Below are positions 1 to 6,968 of a stretch of 13,432 nt of DNA, one piece after another. The notes under the pieces were generated by a model. The model did not search any database and had not been told where the DNA came from. It worked only from the letters and a program-made list of their open reading frames with translations. The position numbers were made by a program, and so were the translations under genes. How positions within the stretch are numbered: position 1 is the first letter of the stretch; every line of letters starts with the position of its first letter. The DNA is from a bacterium (GTDB taxonomy: Bacteria > Planctomycetota > B15-G4 > JADJEK01), in contig JAUIEL010000098.1 of assembly GCA_030428825.1 (NCBI GenBank), positions 1 through 13,432 on the forward strand, read 5' to 3'.

Positions 1-169
1 GCGCGCGCGCCGGCGCCGCCGCAGCGGCGTCGCCGAGCCCCTCGACCGGCGCCAGCGCCAGCAGGTCCTCCCCGTCGACGAACGCGCCCCAGTCGACCTC
101 GGCCGACAGGGGCGCGCACGCGGCGAGGGCCAGCGCGAGCGCGCCCGCTACTTGACGCCGTGCATCCAC
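1..169 (-). CDS. Putative small lipoprotein, 3' end beyond window edge
   Basis: This reading frame begins with GTG at 169-167 and stays open to the left edge (56 codons visible). The start reads MDARRQVAGALALALAACAP: two arginines, a short Ala/Leu hydrophobic core and a lipobox L15-A16-A17-C18. That is the pattern of a signal-peptidase-II lipoprotein anchored by Cys18. The mature part begins acidic (SAEVDWGAFVDGEDLL) and becomes Ala-rich at the edge, so no domain can be named. The GTG lies 22 bases inside the 3' end of the upstream POT transporter in another frame, which suggests translational coupling in one operon. No good ribosome-binding site is visible (only AAGAA directly before the start). 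The lipobox and the open frame are seen; lipidation and operon membership are inferred. A chance signal-like sequence in GC-rich DNA cannot be excluded because most of the gene is missing. Confidence 0.55.
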   Translation of the reverse strand, partial: MDARRQVAGALALALAACAPLSAEVDWGAFVDGEDLLALAPVEGLGDAAAAAPARA

Positions 170-1698
170 TTCTTGAGGAGCGGAACGAGGAGAATGAGCA
201 ACGCCGTCGCCGCGAGGATGACGTAGGCCGAGTTCAGGTAGACGTCCTGGTACAGCGGCAAGGTCTCCGTCGGATGCAGCGGAGGCGCATCGGCCGCGCG
301 TTCCTCGACCTCCCCGGTGAGCGCCGCGATCTGCCCGGCGACGAAGTTCGCGGCGGAGATCGAGAGGAACCAAGCTCCCATGACCATGCCCGTCGCCTTC
401 GCGGGAGCCAGCTTCGTCACCATCGACAGTCCGACCGGAGACAGGAACAACTCGCCGGTCGTGTTGAGGAGGTAGAGGATGACGATGAACACGAACGGCG
501 TGATCCCGTCGGTCGAGAAGAACTTGCAACCGAGCGCGAGCGCGCCGAAGCCGAGCCCGAGCTGCAGGAGACCGAGCGCAAACTTCATCGGGATGGAAGG
601 GTTGCGCTTGGCGACGGCCAGCTTCACCCACATCCCGGCGATGAGCGGCGCGAGGGTCACGATGAACAGCGGGTTCAGGTTCTGCGCCCACGACGCCGGC
701 ATGACCCACCCGAAGAACTCCCGGTTCAGGTTCTCCTTCGCGAACAACGTCAGCGAACTCCCCGCCTGTTCGAAGAACGCCCAGAACAAGACGTTGAACA
801 CCAGGAGCACCAGGAGCGCGAAGATCTTCTCCCGCTGGATCTTGTCGTTCTTGAACGCCAGCCCCAGCAGGCTCACGAGCATCACGACTCCGGTGGCCCC
901 GAGGATGAATCCGACGATCTCCGAGTTCCGCATGAAGAGGTAGAAGACCGGGATGAGCGCGACGGAACCGAGCAGGATCTTCGGGAACGAGCGCTTCGCC
1001 AGCTCCGGATCGGCCGGGTCGCCGTGGCCGTGCAGGTGCTTGCCGCACGCCTTCGAGCCGAACACGGCGACGCCGAGCAGCATCCCGAGCGCGGCGAGTC
1101 CGAACCCGAGCGGCCAGCTGTACTTCTCGCCGATCCAACCGCACGCCAGTCCGCCGACGAACGCGCCGACGTTGATCCCCATGTAGAAGATCGTGAATCC
1201 ACCGTCCCGACGAGGATCGTCCGGCCCGTACAGCTTGCCGACGATCGTGGAGATGTTCGGCTTGAAGTAGCCGTTCCCCATGATGATGGTCGCGAGCCCG
1301 AGGTAGAACGCGAGCAGTTCGAGGTCCTGTCCGATCGACAACCCGATGTACCCGAGGACCTCGTCGTTCAGCAGCATCAGGATCATGCCGATGGCCATGA
1401 CGATGCCGCCGAACATGATCGACTTCCGATAGCCGAGGAACTTGTCGGCGATGTACCCGCCCGGGAGCGCCACGCAGTAGATGAGCGCGGTGTACGCGGC
1501 GTACGGCCCCTTCGATGCCTCGGCCTTGTCGAACAGGAAGTAGTCGACCATGTACAGGACGAGGATGTTCCTCATCCCGTAGAAGCAGAAGCGCTCCCAC
1601 ATCTCCGCGAAGAAGAGATAGAAGAGCCCTCGAGGATGGCCGAACCACTCCTCGCCGTTGGACGGGGCCGAGCCGGCGGGCGGCGTCGCGTCGCTCAT
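148..1698 (-). CDS. POT/PTR2-family peptide:proton symporter (canonical form)
   Basis: This 516-residue inner-membrane protein of the proton-dependent oligopeptide transporter family imports di- and tripeptides with protons. The ExxERFxYY-type motif is EMWERFCFYG (Glu32, Glu35, Arg36). A second motif is GGYIADKFLGYRKS at 80-93. The TM4 lysine lies in GNGYFKPNIS (Lys146), the PTR2 signature is FYMGINVGAF at 171-180, the TM7 glutamate is in FWAFFEQAGSS (Glu310), and the TM10 motif is TGELFLSPVGLS (Glu416). Two extra hydrophobic segments at about 238-256 and 259-282 fit the HA-HB pair of bacterial POTs, giving 14 membrane spans. Length is normal for the family. The ATG at 1698 is chosen because GGAG lies six bases upstream and the residues before it look non-coding. 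The gene lies downstream of the GNAT gene on the same strand after a 103-bp gap and overlaps the lipoprotein start. The exact substrate is not readable; some family members carry nitrate or other solutes. Confidence 0.93.
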   Translation of the reverse strand: MSDATPPAGSAPSNGEEWFGHPRGLFYLFFAEMWERFCFYGMRNILVLYMVDYFLFDKAEASKGPYAAYTALIYCVALPGGYIADKFLGYRKSIMFGGIVMAIGMILMLLNDEVLGYIGLSIGQDLELLAFYLGLATIIMGNGYFKPNISTIVGKLYGPDDPRRDGGFTIFYMGINVGAFVGGLACGWIGEKYSWPLGFGLAALGMLLGVAVFGSKACGKHLHGHGDPADPELAKRSFPKILLGSVALIPVFYLFMRNSEIVGFILGATGVVMLVSLLGLAFKNDKIQREKIFALLVLLVFNVLFWAFFEQAGSSLTLFAKENLNREFFGWVMPASWAQNLNPLFIVTLAPLIAGMWVKLAVAKRNPSIPMKFALGLLQLGLGFGALALGCKFFSTDGITPFVFIVILYLLNTTGELFLSPVGLSMVTKLAPAKATGMVMGAWFLSISAANFVAGQIAALTGEVEERAADAPPLHPTETLPLYQDVYLNSAYVILAATALLILLVPLLKKWMHGVK

Positions 1699-1733
1699 GG
1701 AGTTCTCCGGAGGCGGTGCAATACGGATCGAGG

Positions 1734-1752
1734 CGCCCGGTTCTACCGGGCG
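1734..1752 (-). other. Perfect 8-bp GC hairpin between GNAT and POT genes
   Basis: CGCCCGGT at 1734-1741 pairs perfectly with ACCGGGCG at 1745-1752 around a 3-base loop. It lies 50 bases past the GNAT stop and 35 bases before the POT start, both on the minus strand. No T-run follows on either strand, so it is not a textbook intrinsic terminator. It could attenuate read-through, protect an RNA end, or be a chance stem in GC-rich DNA. No clear -35/-10 pair is seen in the rest of this 103-bp gap. Confidence 0.4.
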
Positions 1753-1801
1753 GACCCCGCCTTGGAAAGCGTGACCGGAGCGCGGAGCTCCGGCTCGTCC
1801 C

Positions 1802-2239
1802 TCACGTCCGCTCGCGCTTCCTCGCCACCGCGCGGAGCAGGCTGCCGTCGTCCGCCCCCCCGAACCCACGCTCGCGCAGCCACCCGGTGACCTTCTGCCG
1901 CTCGGGGTGGGTCGGCCGGACGGCGTTGTAGACGTAGTTCACGCCGCGGGATCGCGCCTCGTCCTCGAGGTGCTCGAGGATGAACGTCCCGACCCCCTCG
2001 CCGCGCGCCGCCGGGTCGGAGACGAGGAGGATCTCCGCGTCCCCCCACACGATGTCGAGCCAGCCGAAGCCGACCGTCTTCCCGTCCTTCTCGACCCGCC
2101 ACCACTCGCCCGGCAGCCGCTCTCCCGCCTCGCAGGCGCCGTAGCGGCGGTCGAAGACGCCGGCCGGGGCGTCGCCGATCAGCCGCGCCTTCGCGTCGTC
2201 CCAGCACGGCGGGTCCTCTCGAATCCACTGGAGTGCCAT
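1802..2239 (-). CDS. GNAT-family N-acetyltransferase
   Basis: This 145-residue soluble protein has the GNAT fold pattern and would transfer an acetyl group from acetyl-CoA to an amine on an unknown acceptor. The acetyl-CoA binding motif A is clear: strand AEILLVSDPAARGEGVGTF at about 68-86, with the R-G-x-G-x-G pyrophosphate loop (RGEGVG, 79-84), followed by helix ILEHLEDEARSRG. A late strand, VNYVYNAVRPTHPERQKVTGWLRERGF, fits motif B and the usual C-terminal GF. The ATG at 2239 has GGAGG six bases upstream. Length is typical for a single-domain GNAT. It is divergent from the second POT gene (84-bp gap) and lies upstream of the first POT gene on the same strand, so it could act on peptides or amino acids taken up by the transporters, but that is inference from position only. 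Family assignment is firm; the substrate is unknown. Confidence 0.88.
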   Translation of the reverse strand: MALQWIREDPPCWDDAKARLIGDAPAGVFDRRYGACEAGERLPGEWWRVEKDGKTVGFGWLDIVWGDAEILLVSDPAARGEGVGTFILEHLEDEARSRGVNYVYNAVRPTHPERQKVTGWLRERGFGGADDGSLLRAVARKRERT

Positions 2240-2323
2240 GTCCGTCCTCCGCTCATCGATGCCTACATTCTTCCAGATTCGCCCGGCCGGTGGCAGCGCC
2301 CATCGCGCGGGGAAGTCCGTACG
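2240..2323. promoter_or_regulatory. Divergent intergenic region, GNAT / second POT gene
   Basis: These 84 bases separate two divergently read genes and so should carry both promoters. The GNAT ribosome-binding site (GGAGG on the minus strand) is at its left edge. A slightly AT-richer patch lies near 2256-2280 and includes TACATT at 2263-2268, a 4-of-6 match to a -10 box on the plus strand, with no convincing -35. The promoter role is inferred from gene orientation. Confidence 0.4.
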
Positions 2324-4300
2324 ATGCCCGCCCGCCCCGATCCGCGTGCCGATGGAGGAACGACCTTGCTGACCGGACACCCCAAGGGGCTCTTCCGCCT
2401 CTTCTTCATCGAGATGTGGGAGCGCCTCGCCTTCTACACGATGGTCGGGATCCTGCTCCTGTACACCATCGACCGGGAGTCGGGCGGCCTCGGCTACCCC
2501 AAGGTGGTCGGCAACGAGATCTACGGCCTCTATCTCGCGTTCGTCTACTTCACGCCGTACCTCGGCGGGATCCTGGCGGACCGGTTCCTCGGCTATCGAC
2601 GATCGGTCCTGATCGGCGGGGTGCTGTTCGCGACCGGCTTCTTCCTGATGAGCATGGGGCTCCGCTGGTCGTTCGTGACCGGGCTGGTCTGCCTCTGCCT
2701 CGGCAACGGGTTCTTCAAGCCGAACATCTCGGCGATGGTCGGGAACCTCTACGAGCCGGGCGACCCGAAGCGCGACGCCGGGTTCAACATCTTCTACATG
2801 GGGATCAACATCGGCGCGTTCATCGCCAACTTCCTGGCGGCGGTGATGCGGAACAAGTTCAACTGGGAGGCGATCTTCGTCGCCGCCGGCTTCGGGATGC
2901 TGATCGGCATCACGATCCTGCTGGCGAGCTGGAAGGTCCTCGAGAAGGCCGACCGCGTCCCGGAGACGAAGCCGGAGGACACGCCGTTCCGCGAGATCAT
3001 GGGGAAGATCCTCGGCCCCGCGGTCCTGCTCGGCGTCGCCGGCTACTTCATCGCCAAGCAGCTCCCGAGCGCGGTGACGGACCTCGTCCGGCCGTCCGAC
3101 ATCGGCTTCCTGGTCGGCGCGATCCCGATCATCCTCTTCTTCGTCAACCTCTCGAAGAAGGCGGAGGAGGAGGAGAAGCCGGGGCTCCTGGCGCTGCTCC
3201 CGATCTACGTCGCCGGCGGCACGTTCTTCATGGTGCTCCACCTGAACGGATCCGCCATGACGACCTGGGCGAACGAGAACACCGACCGGCGCGCCGAGTG
3301 GGTGGCGGAGAACCTCCCGCTCTTCGCCGGCGAGGCGTACCCCGGGTACTACAAGAACGCCGACCCGAACGACCCGCGACCGAACAAGGCGACGCTCCTC
3401 CCGCTCGCCACGACCGAGACCGCGAACATGTTCGGCCAGAAGCGGATGGACGACGAGACCCTCGCCGCCCTCGCCGCGCGGCTCCCGGCCGGCGTGACCG
3501 TCGAGGAGATCCCGGCGAACAAGGAGGACCGGAGCGAGGAGCAGTCGACGTGGTCCCGCTACGCCGTCGACGTCTTCAAGGACGTCGAGGTGAAGGAGAT
3601 CGTCGACTCGCACGGCAAGAAGGAGATCACGGTCAACGTCGCCGACGACGCGGAGAAGCTGAAGACGGTCGCGTTCGTCCGCACGGCCCCCGAAGGACGT
3701 CACGCGACGTACCTCGTCACCCCCGAGAAGTTCGACTCGCTCTACGCGAGCGACCCGCCGGAGCTCCCGGCCGGGAAGTACCTCCGGACGGCGAACGCCG
3801 AGCTGTACCAGTCGCTGAACGCGTTCTTCGTCGTCCTGTTCACGCCGTTCCTCGTCGCCTTCTTCGCCGGCCTCACCCGCCGCGGCGTCGACTTCAGCAC
3901 CGCCCGGAAGATCTTCACCGGCATGGTCCTGACCGGGCTCGCCGTCCTGTTCATGGCGCTCGCCGGCGTCGTGTCGGACGACGGCGCCCAGAAGGTCTCG
4001 TGGATGTGGTTGTTCGGCTTCTACGCGATCGTCACGCTCGGCGAGCTCTGCCTCTCCCCGATGGCGTTGTCGCTCGTCACGAAGCTGTCGCCGAAGCGCT
4101 TCGTCGGCCTGACGATGGGCGGCTGGTTCTTCGCCACCGCCGTCGGCAACAAGTTCTCCGGCTTCCTCGGCGGCATCCAGGGGAAGATGACGCCGACGTC
4201 TTTCTTCCTGGTGATCGCGGCCGGCGTCGGCGTGGTGGCGCTGTTCATCTACCTGCTGCTGCCGAAGCTCGACAAGGCGATCAAGAAGTACGGAGCGTGA
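2324..4300 (+). CDS. POT/PTR2-family transporter with long insert after TM7
   Basis: This 658-residue inner-membrane transporter is related to the POT gene at 148-1698 but divergent. Shared motifs are EMWERLAFYT (Glu30, Glu33, Arg34), GGILADRFLGYRRS, GNGFFKPNIS (Lys132), FYMGINIGAF at 157-166, and LGELCLSPMALS (Glu574). Segments at about 225-245 and 258-276 match the HA-HB pair. It departs from the family in two ways. The TM7 glutamate is replaced by His306 in FFMVLHLNGSA. A hydrophilic, charged stretch of about 155-175 residues (320-495) without membrane segments sits between TM7 and TM8, where the canonical neighbour has about 20. By standard POT topology this loop is periplasmic. Family membership is firm; peptide/proton symport is likely but less certain because of the His. 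ATG 2324 is the default start. The TTG at 2366, with a better ribosome-binding site, is an alternative that removes 14 residues. Confidence 0.92.
   Translation: MPARPDPRADGGTTLLTGHPKGLFRLFFIEMWERLAFYTMVGILLLYTIDRESGGLGYPKVVGNEIYGLYLAFVYFTPYLGGILADRFLGYRRSVLIGGVLFATGFFLMSMGLRWSFVTGLVCLCLGNGFFKPNISAMVGNLYEPGDPKRDAGFNIFYMGINIGAFIANFLAAVMRNKFNWEAIFVAAGFGMLIGITILLASWKVLEKADRVPETKPEDTPFREIMGKILGPAVLLGVAGYFIAKQLPSAVTDLVRPSDIGFLVGAIPIILFFVNLSKKAEEEEKPGLLALLPIYVAGGTFFMVLHLNGSAMTTWANENTDRRAEWVAENLPLFAGEAYPGYYKNADPNDPRPNKATLLPLATTETANMFGQKRMDDETLAALAARLPAGVTVEEIPANKEDRSEEQSTWSRYAVDVFKDVEVKEIVDSHGKKEITVNVADDAEKLKTVAFVRTAPEGRHATYLVTPEKFDSLYASDPPELPAGKYLRTANAELYQSLNAFFVVLFTPFLVAFFAGLTRRGVDFSTARKIFTGMVLTGLAVLFMALAGVVSDDGAQKVSWMWLFGFYAIVTLGELCLSPMALSLVTKLSPKRFVGLTMGGWFFATAVGNKFSGFLGGIQGKMTPTSFFLVIAAGVGVVALFIYLLLPKLDKAIKKYGA
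2354..2368 (+). promoter_or_regulatory. Strong ribosome-binding site and alternative TTG start
   Basis: GGAGG at 2354-2358 is followed by a 7-base spacer and an in-frame TTG at 2366-2368. The upstream ATG at 2324 has only a weak purine stretch (GGGGAAG, 2309-2315). Starting at the TTG would give LTGHPKGLFRLFF as the N-terminus, directly before TM1. The spacing is ideal, but GGAGG also encodes in-frame residues, so the choice is open. Confidence 0.45.
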
Positions 4301-4337
4301 GGGGGGAGCAACGAGAGCAAGGGAGAGCAGGGGAGAG

Positions 4338-4369
4338 GGCGCTGGCGCGGAGCGGGACGCGCCGGCGCC
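4338..4369. terminator. GC-rich hairpin between convergent genes, possible bidirectional terminator
   Basis: GGCGCTGGCGCG (4338-4349) pairs with CGCGCCGGCGCC (4358-4369): a 12-bp stem with one G-T wobble and an 8-base loop. It sits 37 bases past the stop of the plus-strand POT gene and 38 bases past the stop of the minus-strand YihY-family gene, so it can serve both. There is no T-run on either side, so it may work with Rho or as an RNA 3'-end stabiliser. The remaining bases of the 107-bp gap are purine-rich and show nothing else. Confidence 0.5.
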
Positions 4370-4407
4370 GGGGGTGGAGCGAGGCACGGTATGTCCAGCA
4401 CGGAGAC

Positions 4408-5940
4408 CTACTCCGAACGCGTTCCTCCACCCTCGGCGCCCTTCGTCTCGGCGAGCACGCTCAGCGGGACGTTGTGGTCCGAGCCGGTGACGTCGGCGCG
4501 GAGCGCGGTCAGGGCCTTGTCGACCGCGGGGTCGTCGTCCAGGCGCGGCCGGTCGGGGCCGAGACCGCGCACGGCGTCGAGCACGTCCTGCAGGCGGATC
4601 TTCTCGAGCTCGCGCGCCGGGACGTAGCCGTCCCCCTGGTCGACGAGCGCCAGCACGCCGCGGTCGACCAGCGGAGAGAGGGCCTGGCCGATCGCGCGCG
4701 GCGGGACGGAGAAGCGGGCGGCGAGCGACGCCGTGGAGAGGACCCCGGCTCCGCGGTGGAACGCCCGCGCGATCGCGACGACGGCGTGCACGGCGAGCTG
4801 CTCGCGGTCGGCGACGGTCGACGGCACGTCCCGCATCAGCTCGCGGTACTCCGGCTCGGCCTGGTGCGCCCAGGCGAGCTGGGCGCCGAGGAGGACGATC
4901 ACCCAGCTCATGTAGATCCAGACCAGGAAGATCGGGAACGCCGCGAACCCGGCGTAGATCTCGTTGTACCGCGCGACGCCGACCTGGAACTCGACGTGGA
5001 GGATCTGGAACAACTGCCAGAGCGTCCCGCCGAGGATGCCGCCGATCAGCGCGGAGAGGATCTTCACGCGCGTGTTCGGGAGGGCCATGTAGAGGAAGCC
5101 GAACCCGAGCCAGAGCGACAGGAGCGGCAGCACCTTGAACCCGAGCGTGAGGACCGGACCGAGCCGGAGGTCGTCCGCCAGGTACTCGACGAACGCGTTG
5201 CTCTGCAGCGCGCCGGTCGCCGCGGTCGACGTGATGAGGAGGATCGGCGTGACGACGACGAGCGCCACGTAGTCGGTCACCTTCCGCACGAACGACCGCG
5301 CCTGCTCGACCCCCCAGATCCGGTTCAGGACGTTCTCGATGCTGGTCAGGAGCTTGATCACCGTGAACAGCACGAACGCGAGCCCGAACGCCCCGAGCTT
5401 CCGGAAGTCGGTGTCCTCGACGAAGTCGAGGATCTGTTCGATGGCGACCCGGAGCTCGAGCTTCTTCTCCGGCGGGACGGAGTCGTCGAGCTCGACGGGG
5501 GCCTCGCCGGACTCGGCGCCGGTCGTCGCGCCCCGCTCCTCCGCGCCGCTCGCCGCCCCACCCTCGGACGCCCCCTCCTCCTCCGCCGGCGCCTCCCCTT
5601 CGCCCGGGACCTCGACGTCCCCGCCGACGAACGACTCGAGGAACGGTTCGACCGTCGTGTCGAGGAGGTGGTCCCACGCCCCGAACCCCTTGGCGACCGA
5701 CGCGGCGAGCGCGATCGTCGGGACGAGCGAGAGGACGGTGATGTAGGTCAGCCCCGAGGCCTGATTCAGGCACTCGTTCTTCATCAGGCCGCGGACGGCG
5801 AGATAGACGATCCGGGCCGAACGGACGCCGATCGCACGGAACGTCGGGAGACCGACCAGCTCGGTGTCCCAGACGTCCCGCCCGAGGAAGTTCTTCACCC
5901 GGGTCTGCAGTTGTCGGAGCCGCGACTCCTTGCTCATCAT
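4408..5940 (-). CDS. YihY/BrkB-family (UPF0761) inner-membrane protein with C-terminal winged-helix-like domain
   Basis: This protein of about 510 residues has the YihY/BrkB core. After a cytoplasmic start comes ASGLTYITVLSLVPTIALAAS (about 61-81), the family's first helix motif. Further helices lie at about 181-199, 222-242, 262-285, 291-312 and 333-357, with the hallmark NRIWGV and FLVWIYMSWVIVLLGAQLAWA. The family's role is not settled; it was once called tRNA-processing 'RNase BN' and is now treated as a membrane protein, possibly a transporter. The C-terminal part (about 378-460) has LAARFSVPPRAIGQALSPLVDRGVLALVDQGDGY, a winged-helix-like pattern found in longer members. A Glu/Gly/Ala-rich acidic stretch of about 50 residues (about 108-158) interrupts the region after TM1. 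Two adjacent ATGs (5940, 5937) are possible starts; 5940 is nearer a weak AGG. It is divergent from ygfZ with a 47-bp gap. Confidence 0.9.
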   Translation of the reverse strand: MMSKESRLRQLQTRVKNFLGRDVWDTELVGLPTFRAIGVRSARIVYLAVRGLMKNECLNQASGLTYITVLSLVPTIALAASVAKGFGAWDHLLDTTVEPFLESFVGGDVEVPGEGEAPAEEEGASEGGAASGAEERGATTGAESGEAPVELDDSVPPEKKLELRVAIEQILDFVEDTDFRKLGAFGLAFVLFTVIKLLTSIENVLNRIWGVEQARSFVRKVTDYVALVVVTPILLITSTAATGALQSNAFVEYLADDLRLGPVLTLGFKVLPLLSLWLGFGFLYMALPNTRVKILSALIGGILGGTLWQLFQILHVEFQVGVARYNEIYAGFAAFPIFLVWIYMSWVIVLLGAQLAWAHQAEPEYRELMRDVPSTVADREQLAVHAVVAIARAFHRGAGVLSTASLAARFSVPPRAIGQALSPLVDRGVLALVDQGDGYVPARELEKIRLQDVLDAVRGLGPDRPRLDDDPAVDKALTALRADVTGSDHNVPLSVLAETKGAEGGGTRSE

Positions 5941-5987
5941 ATGGGGAAGCCTAGCAAGCCGTCCCGCAAGTCGGAGGTTCGAGGGAC
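5941..5987. promoter_or_regulatory. Short divergent intergenic region, YihY-family gene / ygfZ
   Basis: Only 47 bases separate the two divergent start codons, so both promoters must overlap or extend into the opposing coding sequence. On the plus strand, GGAGG (5973-5977) and GAGGG (5981-5985) precede the ygfZ ATG at 5988. On the minus strand the YihY-family start has only a weak AGG. No -35/-10 pair can be named with confidence. Confidence 0.4.
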
Positions 5988-6968
5988 ATGTTGGAACCAT
6001 CGGCCGAAGTCGCCGCCGCGCTCGAGCGGTGCGCCGTCCTGGAGCCGGGCGCCGATCTCCTGCTCCTGACCGGAGCGGATCGCGTCGACCTCCTGCAACG
6101 CATCTCGGCGAACGACGTGAAGGCGCTCGCGCCGGGCGCGTGGCACTGGAACTGCCTCACCACCGCCAAGGGCCGCCTGGTCGACCGGGTCCGGATCCTC
6201 GCCTCGGACGACTCCCTGCTGTTGCTCGGCACGGCCGGCCGCGGCGGGGCGATCGAGGCGTGGCTCGACCAGTACACGATCACCGAGGACGTCGCGGTCG
6301 AGGACGTCTCCGGCGACCTCCAGCTCCTCCACCTCGTCGGCCCGCGCGCGATCGAGATCGCGCGCCGCTTCCTCGACGTCGACCCGCGGTCGCTGCCGGC
6401 CGGCGGCTTCGCGGACGCGACGGCGGCCGGCGACGCGGTGACCGTCCTCCGGACCGAGGGGAACCTGACCGACCCCGGCGTCCTCCTCGTCGTCCCCGCG
6501 GTCGACGTCGACGCCGTCCGCGGGGTCGCCGCCGACGCCGGCGCCACGCCGCTCTCCGCCGAGGCGTGGGACGCGGTACGGGTGACGGTCGGGCTCCCGC
6601 GCGTCGGCGTCGACGTCACCGAGGATCACCACCCGCTCGAGGCGGGGTTGTGGGACGGGGTCTCGTTCGACAAGGGGTGCTACGTCGGCCAGGAGGTGCT
6701 CGCGCGCCTTCGGAACTACGACAAGATCCAACGCCGCCTCGTGACCCTCGCCCTCGGCGGCGAGGCGGAGCCGGGCGCCGCGCTGTTCGCGGACGGGAAG
6801 CCGGTCGGGACGCTGACGACCGTCGTGTCGTCCCCGTGGCTCGACGCGCCGCGCGCGCTCGGGTACGTGAAGACCCGCACGATCCAGGCGGAGGCTCCGC
6901 TGACGGTCGGCGAGGGCGGCCCGAGCGCGACGATCGACGAGGTCGTGCGGCTCGGCGAGGGGAAGTGA
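5988..6968 (+). CDS. ygfZ: YgfZ, folate-binding GcvT-like protein for Fe-S/tRNA modification
   Basis: This 326-residue cytoplasmic protein belongs to the YgfZ/IBA57 family, which binds folate and supports a subset of iron-sulfur enzymes such as the tRNA methylthiotransferase MiaB. The diagnostic K-G-C-Y-x-G-Q-E motif is present as KGCYVGQEVLARLRNYDKIQRR (Lys229, Cys231, Gly234, Gln235, Glu236). The N-terminal half has GcvT-like features: LTGADRVDLLQRISANDV (27-44) and the CLTTAKGRLVDRVRIL strand-turn-strand (56-71). The C-terminal barrel lies at about 248-326, with KPVGTLTTVVSSPWLDAPRALGYVK. Length matches bacterial YgfZ. The ATG at 5988 follows GAGGG and GGAGG. Its stop TGA overlaps the GTG of the next gene (GTGA), so the two are probably translated from one message. 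No substitution in the signature; assignment is firm. Confidence 0.94.
   Translation: MLEPSAEVAAALERCAVLEPGADLLLLTGADRVDLLQRISANDVKALAPGAWHWNCLTTAKGRLVDRVRILASDDSLLLLGTAGRGGAIEAWLDQYTITEDVAVEDVSGDLQLLHLVGPRAIEIARRFLDVDPRSLPAGGFADATAAGDAVTVLRTEGNLTDPGVLLVVPAVDVDAVRGVAADAGATPLSAEAWDAVRVTVGLPRVGVDVTEDHHPLEAGLWDGVSFDKGCYVGQEVLARLRNYDKIQRRLVTLALGGEAEPGAALFADGKPVGTLTTVVSSPWLDAPRALGYVKTRTIQAEAPLTVGEGGPSATIDEVVRLGEGK

Noticed and set aside
1..30. GC dinucleotide-rich left edge considered as a simple repeat or origin-like element
   Set aside because: It reads as Ala/Arg/Pro codons in the lipoprotein frame and is short.
160..1890. Plus-strand open frame opposite the first POT gene (576 codons)
   Set aside because: Asp/Arg/Glu/His-rich antisense shadow; the minus-strand frame has every POT motif.
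1802..5773. Very long open frame on the minus strand (1323 codons)
   Set aside because: Only its last 146 codons (GNAT, 1802-2239) look like protein. The rest is Arg/Gly/Pro/Asp-rich antisense to the second POT gene and an off-frame shadow of the YihY-family gene.
2233..6069. Very long open frame on the plus strand (1278 codons)
   Set aside because: It overlaps the second POT gene in another frame and then runs antisense to the YihY-family gene. Its composition is Arg/Asp/Pro-rich without motifs, as expected for a GC-rich shadow.
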